64,000 nt of DNA from JAAYOS01 sp050950785 (GTDB taxonomy: Bacteria; Bacillota; Clostridia; Oscillospirales; JAAYOS01). Both the position numbers and the translations under genes were made by a program. The stretch is from contig JBMNIG010000024.1 in assembly GCA_050950785.1 (NCBI GenBank), positions 1 through 64,000 on the forward strand, written 5' to 3'. This document shows, piece after piece, positions 51,696 to 59,582 of the stretch. The notes below the pieces were generated by a model. The model was given only the letters and a program-made list of their open reading frames with translations. It did not search any database and was not told the origin of the DNA. Within the stretch, counting starts at the first letter, position 1. Each line of letters starts with the position of its first letter.

Positions 51696-53018
51696 CTACT
51701 TGCTAAACCATTTGATTTCCAACCGTCCAGTGCTATCACCGTCTTTCTCAGCGTAGCACAAACCGCTATCCGCCCCTTCTCCGGCAAGCACTATCGCTGT
51801 TTCCAAGGGCAGAGGCCGGAATGTTTCATCCTCAAGTACAAAGGAACGGAGCTGTACATGAGCATATACGAGTACTCCTCCCCTTATGCGAAAAGTTGCC
51901 GCATCAGACGAGTTGGACAAGAAGACAGGAACACCGTCAAGAAAATAATCAAATCCGACAGTATACTCATTTTTGTCTTTGTCATACTCAAACCGCGAAA
52001 GCCTTAAAGAAGCATCCCCACATCGCAAACCGGCAGTTTGCTCGGAGAGAAGCCTAATATTTTCAATTATCTCGGCTTCGGAGGATTTTGATACATATAT
52101 CACATACCCTTCGGTTTGGCCTTCTTCGGTATCAGAGTATACCAAATCCCCTTTTTCGGACAGGGTAAGGGTCCGTGGCCCATCAACGGCAACAACTGTA
52201 TTGTCCCGGCTCTGGGTGTATCTGTTGGAGCTTAGACTCATTCCAAAGGTTTTCAACAGTTCGTTGAAGTCAATATTCTCATGTGATAGCCTGGAAGCAG
52301 ACGCCACTCTAATGGGCGGTCTCTTAAACAAAAATAGCTCGTCCATAGGCTTTGGAGCCAATTTTTCATTTTCGAAAGCAAAAACGCATCCATTTGGACT
52401 ATAGCCTGTCAAAACCTCTGCTATGTCTGAGGGGTTTACGGCTGTTTTGGAATAAAGATATTTTCTGTTTTCACCGGCAGTAAAGTAAAATCCAACAACG
52501 TCGTCGTCCACCGAAAGTATCAAATGTCGTGCACTGCCAGTGATATGCGGCGACGGTTCAAAGTTCTGCCAGAGTGCAATTGCAGACAGAGGAATGTCTT
52601 CAAAATAATCATAATAAATGCCGGTTCGCCCTAGTGCGGCGCGCCACTCGTTAACGGATATCTCAGTTGGTTCTGATGCAGAACCTATCGCCTCACCGAT
52701 CAGGCGCTTTGTTCTGTCTACAACCTGAGTCACAAGCGTGTTGTCGTATTCGGCGCCATATCTGCCTTCATTTAGCGTTATAGCACATCTAACAGGGCTT
52801 GCGGCTTCCCGCAAATCGTGGACACGCCTTGTTTCAATAGTTACAGCCCCGGGTATATCGATCCCGATAAAGGACAGCAGCTTGCCGGCCTTCTCGTAAA
52901 ATTTCACAGGAAGGATCGACGGCTCATATACCCATGTCATTACTGTAAGCCACAACGCGCTAATCAGCAGTAAAATAATAATGATCGTTTTGGCAGTTTC
53001 TTTGAAGCGCCCCATCAC
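51696..53018 (-). CDS. yycH: WalRK regulatory protein YycH (WalH)
   Basis: This 440-residue protein has one N-terminal membrane helix (residues ~10-30, TIIIILLLISALWLTVMTWV) followed by a large extracellular region, as in YycH. NYSPNGC-type and YVIYVSKSSEAEI stretches show the two-domain beta fold, but similarity is weak by eye, so the assignment rests on position and topology. It overlaps walK by 4 bp. Confidence 0.75.
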   Translation of the reverse strand: MMGRFKETAKTIIIILLLISALWLTVMTWVYEPSILPVKFYEKAGKLLSFIGIDIPGAVTIETRRVHDLREAASPVRCAITLNEGRYGAEYDNTLVTQVVDRTKRLIGEAIGSASEPTEISVNEWRAALGRTGIYYDYFEDIPLSAIALWQNFEPSPHITGSARHLILSVDDDVVGFYFTAGENRKYLYSKTAVNPSDIAEVLTGYSPNGCVFAFENEKLAPKPMDELFLFKRPPIRVASASRLSHENIDFNELLKTFGMSLSSNRYTQSRDNTVVAVDGPRTLTLSEKGDLVYSDTEEGQTEGYVIYVSKSSEAEIIENIRLLSEQTAGLRCGDASLRLSRFEYDKDKNEYTVGFDYFLDGVPVFLSNSSDAATFRIRGGVLVYAHVQLRSFVLEDETFRPLPLETAIVLAGEGADSGLCYAEKDGDSTGRLEIKWFSK

Positions 53019-54781
53019 TTTTCTTCCCCTCCAATAGGAAGGTGTACTGTAACCGATGTGCCCTCCCCGTACCTGCTTTCAACAAATATCTTTCCGCCGT
53101 GACGCTCAATGATTTCCTTTGCGATGGAAAGCCCAAGTCCGCTTCCTCCCGCCTCACGCGAGCGTGCCTTGTCAACCCTGTAAAAGCGCTCAAACAGCCT
53201 CTCAAGATCCCTCTCCGGAATCCCAACACCGCTGTCTTTTACACAAATCAAAACCGTGTCATCCTCTGACCATGCTTTTATAGAAATTTCGCCACCGTCC
53301 GGTGTGTACTTTATGGCATTTGACAAAATATTCGTTAGGACCTGCTCAATACGGTCGCTATCGCAATACACATCGGGTAACTGACCCACCAGCTCCATAG
53401 TCATGATATGTTTATGCTTCATTGCATCCAAATACATGGCCTGGTAGACCCTTTCGATCAACTTGACAGTTTGCACTCGATGGATTTTTAGACCGTCACT
53501 TCCATAGTCAAACCGCGACAAAGTAAGAAGGTCGGATACGATACGCGTCATGCGGTCGCTTTCCTTCATTATAACACCTAAAAAGTTTCGCTGTGTTTCG
53601 CGGTCAATGTCGTCATTTTCAAGTAGTGTCTCAGTATAGCTTTTGACGTTGGTCAAAGGGGTACGCAGCTCATGGGAGACGTTTGCTACGAATTCACGTC
53701 GTACATTTTCCAACTTCGTCTGTTCGGTAATGTCGTGTATGACCACCATGACTCCGCCTTCCCGATCATTTTCTCCGAAGGGGGCGATGAATAATTCAAG
53801 CGAACGCTCCGATGTGCTGTAATTTGTTTCAAAAAAGTCGGGAGGTTTAATGGATAGCGCGTCCTTTAGCGGAAGTATCATGCCAAAGAGGTCATCATAG
53901 TGTATATCTGTGTCGATCTCTCTACCAATAAGTTCGATGGCGGCCGTATTCATCTGAATCATAGCACCGCTTCTATCAAACGCGCAAACACCATCCGTCA
54001 TTCTTAGAAACAGTGTGTTTAGCTTGTTCCTTTCATTTTCAACTGTTTCAAGAGTCGTCTGAAGCTTTTCCGCCATATCGTTAAAAGTTTCGGACAACAC
54101 TCCGATCTCGTCACTGGAGTGCACCTCTATTCTTTTTGAAAATTCTCCTTGTGCTATGTCACCTGCAAGGCGAGTCAAGCCCTCAATAGGTGTCGTCATG
54201 GTTTTCGATAGCAAAAAGCTAAGCAGGATGGATATGACCAAACCAAAAAGCAGCGCTTCAAGAATAATGGTAAAAAGCTGTGTTGTCAGCTCCTGTTGCC
54301 GCTGCTTGAGATCACGAATATAAATGATATATTCCGGTTCACTATCCGCACTGGATGAAATGGGTATGGCTATGTCAATATAAGAAGCTGTTATCGATCT
54401 GTTGTCGCCTATTTTGCCGTTCATAGCCGCTAGTATATTTGGGGTAAGATCGAGGGCATTTTCGTTTTCGCCGTCGGATCCAATTAGGCGCAAACCGGAT
54501 TTTGCGTCCAGGATATAAAAGTTTCTGTTATTGGGGTCAATTCCAAGATTGCCGCTGTATGTCTCCAAAACTTCGCGCAAACTATCAGCGCCCTCACTTA
54601 CGGCTATCCGCAATCTTGAAACAAATTCCTCGTTTTTGAACATTGTTGCCATTTGATCGGAGAATTCGTCCAAATGGTACACTGCTACATTACTAATCAG
54701 GAATGTTCCCACAACAGCCATAATAGAGAGCATCAGTAGTGACATGATCAATACAAGCTTCAGATATAGACTTCGGAACAT
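53015..54781 (-). CDS. walK: Sensor histidine kinase WalK
   Basis: This 588-residue kinase has helices at ~8-30 and ~170-192 bounding an extracellular sensor domain. HAMP (TTPIEGLTRLAGDIAQGEFS) follows, then a PAS domain at ~255-350. HisKA carries the phosphorylated His in ANVSHELRTPLTNVKSY, and the ATPase domain has ILSNAIKYTPDGGE and GSGLGLSIAKEII. It controls cell-wall turnover genes. It is three bases downstream of walR. Confidence 0.92.
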   Translation of the reverse strand: MFRSLYLKLVLIMSLLMLSIMAVVGTFLISNVAVYHLDEFSDQMATMFKNEEFVSRLRIAVSEGADSLREVLETYSGNLGIDPNNRNFYILDAKSGLRLIGSDGENENALDLTPNILAAMNGKIGDNRSITASYIDIAIPISSSADSEPEYIIYIRDLKQRQQELTTQLFTIILEALLFGLVISILLSFLLSKTMTTPIEGLTRLAGDIAQGEFSKRIEVHSSDEIGVLSETFNDMAEKLQTTLETVENERNKLNTLFLRMTDGVCAFDRSGAMIQMNTAAIELIGREIDTDIHYDDLFGMILPLKDALSIKPPDFFETNYSTSERSLELFIAPFGENDREGGVMVVIHDITEQTKLENVRREFVANVSHELRTPLTNVKSYTETLLENDDIDRETQRNFLGVIMKESDRMTRIVSDLLTLSRFDYGSDGLKIHRVQTVKLIERVYQAMYLDAMKHKHIMTMELVGQLPDVYCDSDRIEQVLTNILSNAIKYTPDGGEISIKAWSEDDTVLICVKDSGVGIPERDLERLFERFYRVDKARSREAGGSGLGLSIAKEIIERHGGKIFVESRYGEGTSVTVHLPIGGEEK

Positions 54782-54784
54782 GCA

Positions 54785-55489
54785 TCAAGCCTCCGTGAAC
54801 ATATAACCTGCACCGCGCCTTGTTATTATGTAGCGAGGATTTGCCGGATCATCTTCAACCTTTTCGCGAAGTCTGCGAATCGTCACGTCTACTGTTCGTA
54901 TGTCTCCATAGAATTCGTAGTTCCAAACCTTTTCCATCAGTTCCTCTCTGCTGAACACCTTGTTTGGTGATGAGGCAAGAAACCTTATAAGTTCAAACTC
55001 CCGCTGTGTCAGGTCTAAAGGCTTCTCGTTTTTCAAAACCTCAAGGCGTCCTAAATCGATTCGCAAATCACCTGCAACGATCTGGTCACCCTCCCTCAAA
55101 GATCCGGCAGCGCTCTCCTCCATTTTGCTACGCCGGATATTTGCCTTTATACGGGCTAACAGCTCCCGCATTGAGAATGGCTTTGTTATGTAGTCGTCAG
55201 CGCCGATTTCCAATCCAAGTATTTTGTCCGACTCCTCTTCCCGTGCGGTAAGCATTATTACAGGCGTTGTAGCACCTTGCTCTCGAAGCTTCCTGCACAC
55301 CTCGAATCCATCAAGTTTTGGAAGCATCACATCAAGCAAAATCAAATCCGGATTGTCAGATTTGGCAAGGGCAAGACCTGTCTCTCCGTCCATTGCCTCT
55401 ATCGTCTCGTAACCCTCTCGCCTAAGATTAAAACTCAATATATCAATAATAGACTTTTCATCTTCGACGATTAGTAACTTTTTGTCCAT
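54785..55489 (-). CDS. walR: Response regulator WalR
   Basis: This 234-residue OmpR-family regulator has a receiver with acidic pair EDE, phospho-acceptor Asp in LILLDVMLPKLDG, and KPF as the switch Lys. The winged-helix output domain has LTQREFELIRFLASSPN and VDVTIRRLREKVEDDP. It is essential in most low-GC Gram-positives. AGGAG precedes the ATG, and it is the first gene of the operon. Confidence 0.93.
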   Translation of the reverse strand: MDKKLLIVEDEKSIIDILSFNLRREGYETIEAMDGETGLALAKSDNPDLILLDVMLPKLDGFEVCRKLREQGATTPVIMLTAREEESDKILGLEIGADDYITKPFSMRELLARIKANIRRSKMEESAAGSLREGDQIVAGDLRIDLGRLEVLKNEKPLDLTQREFELIRFLASSPNKVFSREELMEKVWNYEFYGDIRTVDVTIRRLREKVEDDPANPRYIITRRGAGYMFTEA

Positions 55490-55674
55490 AAATCTCCTCC
55501 GAACTACTCCCGATGGAGTTTTACTGCTCCATTATATCATAGAAAGCAAACTTAGGCATTATTTTTTGATATTTTGCAACAATTGAGAACCTTTCCATTT
55601 TTATCGAGGTCGAGCGCTTGACAATTACCATACTACCTTATAATATTAAAAAGATTCGAAAAGGAGGATTCTTC
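55490..55674. promoter_or_regulatory. Divergent promoters of walR and the ECF S gene
   Basis: Minus strand: extended -10 TGATATAAT (TATAAT is the complement of about 55531-55536) about 40 bases before walR, with a weak -35. Plus strand: TTGACA (55618-55623), 17 bases, TAATAT (55641-55646), then AAGGAGG before the ATG at 55675. Confidence 0.55.
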
Positions 55675-56250
55675 ATGCGTAGGCGCAAACTAACAATGTA
55701 TGATATAATCGGCGTTGGCTTTATGTCGGCACTCGTATTTGTCGCTTCCCAGATCAGTTTTCCCATCCCATCTATCCTTGGTCTTACCAGAATACATCTC
55801 GGAAATGCGTTCTGCCTTCTCTCCGGCTTCCTTCTTGGTGGACTCAAAGGTGGTTTGGCGGCTGGCATTGGCTCGATGTTTTTCGACCTGGTAAACCCCG
55901 CCTATGTCTCGGAGGCTCCAATAACATTTATTAATAAGTTCATGATGGGTTTTGTCTGCGGCAGTATCTCTTTAACCAAAAAAACAACCAACTTTAACAT
56001 ACTACGCAACATCGTGGCCGGCATATTGGGTGCTTTAACATATGTTCTGCTTTATCTGTCCAAGACATTTATAGGCGATGTGTACTTCCTTCGGGCAGAA
56101 GTGGCAACAGCCCTATTAGATGTGCTGATAAAAGCTCGAGTCTCACTCATAAATGCTGCTATAGCAGTTATTATTTCGGTTCCTGCATCCGCGGTAATAC
56201 TGCTTGCACTTTCGAACACTCTCTTGTTCCGAAAGATCCGTTCTCTATGA
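55675..56250 (+). CDS. ECF transporter substrate-specificity (S) component
   Basis: This 191-residue integral membrane protein has about six helices, from DIIGVGFMSALVFVASQISF onward. LGNAFCLLSGFLLGGLKGGLAAGIG contains the Gly-rich helix packing seen in S components. S proteins bind vitamins or metals and share the EcfA-EcfT module encoded elsewhere. AAGGAGG before the ATG at 55675 sets the start, although the frame is open from 55618. No riboswitch is visible in the short leader. The ligand is unknown. Confidence 0.8.
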   Translation: MRRRKLTMYDIIGVGFMSALVFVASQISFPIPSILGLTRIHLGNAFCLLSGFLLGGLKGGLAAGIGSMFFDLVNPAYVSEAPITFINKFMMGFVCGSISLTKKTTNFNILRNIVAGILGALTYVLLYLSKTFIGDVYFLRAEVATALLDVLIKARVSLINAAIAVIISVPASAVILLALSNTLLFRKIRSL

Positions 56251-56298
56251 CTTATTTCTAGTTGTTTTGTTCCTTAATGATCCACGAGTGTTAACGCG

Positions 56299-56356
56299 GT
56301 GACAGGTTCCTTTCCAGTTGGTTGGAACATGAGGACAGTTCCTTGTCCCTGTTACC
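56299..56356. repeat. Nested dispersed palindrome
   Basis: GGTGACAGG (56299-56307) pairs with CCTGTTACC (56348-56356) with one G-U. GGACAGTTCCTTGTCC lies inside at about 56333-56348. It shares the GACAGGTTCC/TTGTCC core with the elements at 4229 and 60412. Confidence 0.5.
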
Positions 56357-56375
56357 TATACCCGTGTCCCACCAA

Positions 56376-56412
56376 GTTCCAAAGGGTCGACAAGATCCTT
56401 TGGAACTTTTTA
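56376..56412 (+). terminator. Terminator of the ECF S gene
   Basis: GTTCCAAAGG (56376-56385) and CCTTTGGAAC (56397-56406) form a perfect 10-bp stem followed by TTTTTAT. Confidence 0.85.
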
Positions 56413-56424
56413 TATACTTTCACG

Positions 56425-56535
56425 TCAAAAATCGGTTTACATCAAACTCTAGCCGAAAGCCCGTGACTTCAGTCAGCGGCTTTAGTCAGTGGGATGAAAT
56501 CCTCTGACTTTAGTCATGGGGAGTGTCCATTGACT
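56425..56535 (+). mobile_element. Orphan right end of an IS200/IS605-type element (tnpB 3' stub)
   Basis: The DNA AAAGCCCGTGACTTCAGTCA (56456-56475) and the later CTGACTTTAGTCATGGGGAG are the kind of hairpin found at the right end of IS200/IS605 elements. There it overlaps the tnpB 3' end and the 3' part of the guide (omega) RNA. The plus frame reads FTSNSSRKPVTSVSG, a typical TnpB C-terminal tail. No upstream tnpB or tnpA is left. Confidence 0.5.
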
Positions 56536-56576
56536 CAAAAAAATCGCCCTGCCGGTTAGGAGGAGTCCGGCAAGGC
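56536..56576 (-). terminator. Terminator of the agr-type operon
   Basis: On the minus strand, GCCTTGCCGG and CCGGCAGGGC pair and are followed by GATTTTTTTG. It lies 15 bases after the stop of the LytTR regulator gene. Confidence 0.9.
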
Positions 56577-56590
56577 CTGGCTGCAGAGAA

Positions 56591-57313
56591 TTACAGTTTT
56601 TTGTTGCGCAATAAGCACATCCCCATTGTGCGTTGCATTATAACAATCTCTTCCCCAAGAGATGTTTTAACACATGTTTTGTTAGCCTCAACCCACACTT
56701 TGCGAACATGTATTGGATTTGCTATACAATTGCCTTGTGATCTAACAAATCCCAATGGCAGTAACTGTTCCTCAATTGCAGAAAGGTCGGCTCTGATTTT
56801 CGCATTGATCATTTTACCTGATTTGAAATAGTAAACGTAAGTCTGACGATTCCCGCATTTGCAAAAGCAGATTATATCCTGGCTAGGCAGCGCAATAAAA
56901 CTCTTGTCAGTGGTTATGAGCACTGTCTTTCTTATTTCGTTTATTCTCTGAAGTGCTTCCGCTAGAACCAACTTCAGTTTTGCTTTCGACACAGGCCTAA
57001 CCAGATAGTTAAATGCTGAAACTTTAAATCCGTCTTCCCATTGATCAGCTTTGGATGAAAGAAAAACGATCAATGTTTCCCGGCTCAATATACGTATTTG
57101 ATCTGCAATTCCCAAACCGTTATAGCTGCTTGTTGCATCATGTTCGATAAGCGCAAGACCAAAGCCGATACCCATTGAATTGAGGATCTCAGAACTTGAA
57201 CTGAACTCGAAAACCTCAATTTTATTATCGTTTTCTCTTTCAAATTCCCTCAGTATACTGACCAAAGCTGCCCTACGAGACTCTAAATGGTCAACTACGG
57301 CAACATTTATCAT
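56591..57313 (-). CDS. LytTR-family response regulator with atypical receiver
   Basis: This AgrA-like regulator of about 240 residues has a receiver-like domain (residues 1-~120) and a LytTR DNA-binding domain (~135-235) containing SQGNCIANPIHVRKVWVEA. Aligned by eye with the regulator at 59583-60334, the phospho-acceptor Asp (FLD) is Glu here (LIEHD). The acidic pocket is reduced to VVDHLE, and the switch Lys (TKP) is Arg (VRP). It may act without phosphorylation. GGGAAG before the ATG at 57313 sets the start. It lies 31 bases downstream of agrB. Confidence 0.8.
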   Translation of the reverse strand: MINVAVVDHLESRRAALVSILREFERENDNKIEVFEFSSSSEILNSMGIGFGLALIEHDATSSYNGLGIADQIRILSRETLIVFLSSKADQWEDGFKVSAFNYLVRPVSKAKLKLVLAEALQRINEIRKTVLITTDKSFIALPSQDIICFCKCGNRQTYVYYFKSGKMINAKIRADLSAIEEQLLPLGFVRSQGNCIANPIHVRKVWVEANKTCVKTSLGEEIVIMQRTMGMCLLRNKKL

Positions 57314-57344
57314 TGAACTCTTCCCTAAAGGTAATAGCAGTTTT

Positions 57345-57947
57345 CTATATTTCAAAACCAGCTCTTTGCCTTATAAGCTGGTTCAACTTAGCTACGATTA
57401 CGGATACTGCTGTTACAGCAAGACCTAGCGAAACAACCAAAGCGTAAAACTCCATATGGGATATGAGCAGTAAAATCAACGCTAAGCCTTCCACTGCAAG
57501 CACCCTCAAACTAATCTTACGATAAACCTTTACTTCCTTCTCATCAAGGGGTCTGTTCTTATCTTCAACCGGGGAAAACATGAAAATAATCAATGTAGAG
57601 AATAGACCAAGCACAGCAGATATCATATAATAAGCCGATTCAGAGATAATGCTCAGACAAAAGATAACAATTAGCATCATTGCCATCGACAACAGATAAC
57701 ACTTTAGATGTGTCGACGCATGATACCCGCCGGAGTAGGTCCTCAGCGGAGAAAAGACCGCAAAGAATATTATACCTTCCAACAACCTGCCAAATACCAC
57801 AAATAATATAAAAGTCGACACGATATTGACAATTAAGGCTGTGACAACTTCTATACTGTACTGATAGACGTCACGATCTTCTTCTTTTACTACCCCGGCG
57901 GATATCATCCTGGTTGTTAAACTAACAGAAATGCGTCGAAAAAACAT
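57345..57947 (-). CDS. agrB: AgrB-type autoinducer-processing membrane protease
   Basis: This 200-residue membrane endopeptidase has about five to six helices. The catalytic His76 and Cys83 lie in RTYSGGYHASTHLKCYLLS, matching the spacing of His77/Cys84 in staphylococcal AgrB. It should cut the C-terminal tail from the AgrD precursor and form the thiolactone. The start codon overlaps the agrD stop (TAATG), a sign of translational coupling. Confidence 0.92.
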   Translation of the reverse strand: MFFRRISVSLTTRMISAGVVKEEDRDVYQYSIEVVTALIVNIVSTFILFVVFGRLLEGIIFFAVFSPLRTYSGGYHASTHLKCYLLSMAMMLIVIFCLSIISESAYYMISAVLGLFSTLIIFMFSPVEDKNRPLDEKEVKVYRKISLRVLAVEGLALILLLISHMEFYALVVSLGLAVTAVSVIVAKLNQLIRQRAGFEI

Positions 57948-58087
57948 TAGAATTTCCTGAACTTCTTTAAGCCTTCCGGTGCTTTAGGCTGGTTATAAAT
58001 TAACAGACATGGCCAAACTGCTAAAACTGCAGTTGCGGTGAATAGAACCGTTGATAGCGCTGACAGGATCTTAATGTTCTTTTTCAC
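57947..58087 (-). CDS. agrD: AgrD-like cyclic peptide autoinducer precursor
   Basis: This 46-codon gene begins with GTG, with AAAGGA 8 bases upstream. The product has a basic amphipathic leader (KKNIKILSALSTVLF), then an Ala-rich hydrophobic stretch, WPCLLIY with the single Cys, and a charged tail NQPKAPEGLKKFRKF. This is the AgrD layout: leader helix, Cys-containing core and Pro/Glu/Lys-rich tail removed by AgrB. A ring from Cys27 to the C-terminal residue of the core is expected, probably Tyr31 (C-L-L-I-Y). Its stop overlaps the agrB start. The peptide sequence is specific to the strain or species, as usual for AgrD. Confidence 0.88.
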   Translation of the reverse strand: MKKNIKILSALSTVLFTATAVLAVWPCLLIYNQPKAPEGLKKFRKF

Positions 58088-58156
58088 TATTACCATCCTT
58101 TCCTATGCAGTAATATAGGGATTGAACGAATACTGTTATTTATTTATCATATTCGT

Positions 58157-58209
58157 AAAAGTTTGTACATAGGAAATGCAAACTTCGTCGAAATAGTGTC
58201 AAAGTTCGT
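58157..58209 (-). promoter_or_regulatory. Three LytTR-type direct repeats upstream of agrD
   Basis: On the minus strand, ACGAACTTTG (complement of 58200-58209), ACGAAGTTTG (58179-58188) and ACAAACTTTT (58157-58166) recur at 21 and 22 bp. LytTR regulators bind such direct repeats, two helical turns apart. They sit upstream of a TATGATAAAT -10 region with no good -35, as expected for an activated promoter. The agrD start is 70 bases away. Confidence 0.6.
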
Positions 58210-58248
58210 AACTTGGCTTCCATATTTTACCATCTATTGTCGGTAATA

Positions 58249-59547
58249 TTACTTTGTATTCAAAATAATACTCAATTCGAATATGCCGTCCTCATACTCA
58301 GCACGTAAGTTCCCCGCATAACTATCAACAGCATTTTGTATACTTTTCAATCCTATGCCGTGTAATTCCTTTTGCTTTTTTGTTGTCGGAAACCCATCAC
58401 CCTTCTTCACACGCTGGAGTGAGCTGTTGATTATTTTGATATAAAGTATCCCTTCTCTTTGGACAGCTTTTATGTATATGAACCTTTTTCCTTCTTTAAT
58501 TTCCTCGCATGCTTCGATGGCATTGTCCAAAGCGTTCGAGAAGATGGTGCATAGATCGATCGGGTCGATATTTATATTTTTATCCATATCAAGACTTGAA
58601 CTTATTTCAATTCCAAGTTCTTTGGCCTTTGCTGTCTTTGAGTAGATGACCGTGTCTAGAACCGAGTTGCCAAATGCAGTGTGGGAAGCGTATTCACGCA
58701 TCTTTTGCTCAAGCTCGCCAATATACCTTTCAGCCTCTTCGTCGTTAAGAGCAATCATACCCTTAACGGCAGATATATGGTTGTTTATATCGTGCCACAT
58801 GTTGCGTATTTGATTCTGTATGGCAATAACTTCCTCATATCTCTTCTCTGAAGTCTCAATATTCTGTAAAATCAGCGACTGCTCCATCTCGATTTTTGCG
58901 TACTTTGTGGATTTGAGGAAAAGGCTGAAAATGATCAAATTTGCTACAAGCAACCCAATGCTTATTAGAAAGTTAGATATGTCGACATATTTGTTGCCAA
59001 GATCATCTTTTGCCAATAGTAGCAGGATTGTGTACAAAGATATAAATGAAATTGATATCAAAGCCATAAAATCCTTTGTCATAAGGCGACTCTGACTTGC
59101 CTGCTTCATTTGTTGTATGCTTTTGAAGATCACAAACTGAACAATCTTTGCGTAGACCAAAAATGGTATATTATATGCGATTGTTTCTTGCTGCTCTTTT
59201 ATTGAAACTGTGGTCAAAAGATTCACCGAGAAGTATACGATTGCTTCGCTTGCAAGCATTAATAGCAAATAAATTGCACAGCTAATAATGATCGAGCGAA
59301 CTCCTCCCCTGTAGAGCAACAAACCTAAAGATACTATCATAATAACTGCTATAACAAAATGGACATTTGATACCGATATGTAGCTTACAAGCATCATTAG
59401 TGCCATATAGGACAGTACACCTATGTAGAACTTAAGCTGTCCGACCTTACGTCTGTAGAATGCGTCAAAATAGTCAAAAACTATATATGCGTCAGCTCCA
59501 ACAGTTAGAATCTTTGTTATAGTTACAATCAAATCTTCATTATTCAT
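58249..59547 (-). CDS. agrC: AgrC-like sensor histidine kinase (GHKL)
   Basis: This kinase of about 432 residues has six to seven helices in residues ~1-225 as the peptide-sensing part, then a coiled segment. The phosphorylated His is in NMWHDINNHISAVKGM, and the ATPase has SNALDNAIEACEE and HGIGLKSIQNAV. This is the HPK10 layout of AgrC. The ATG at 59547 follows a weak GGGG, and an in-frame start at 59568 is possible. It lies 35 bases downstream of the frame-broken LytTR regulator and 161 bases upstream of agrD. Confidence 0.88.
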   Translation of the reverse strand: MNNEDLIVTITKILTVGADAYIVFDYFDAFYRRKVGQLKFYIGVLSYMALMMLVSYISVSNVHFVIAVIMIVSLGLLLYRGGVRSIIISCAIYLLLMLASEAIVYFSVNLLTTVSIKEQQETIAYNIPFLVYAKIVQFVIFKSIQQMKQASQSRLMTKDFMALISISFISLYTILLLLAKDDLGNKYVDISNFLISIGLLVANLIIFSLFLKSTKYAKIEMEQSLILQNIETSEKRYEEVIAIQNQIRNMWHDINNHISAVKGMIALNDEEAERYIGELEQKMREYASHTAFGNSVLDTVIYSKTAKAKELGIEISSSLDMDKNINIDPIDLCTIFSNALDNAIEACEEIKEGKRFIYIKAVQREGILYIKIINSSLQRVKKGDGFPTTKKQKELHGIGLKSIQNAVDSYAGNLRAEYEDGIFELSIILNTK

Positions 59548-59582
59548 AACAAAACCCCAGTCTTGCACGATCCTAAAATATT

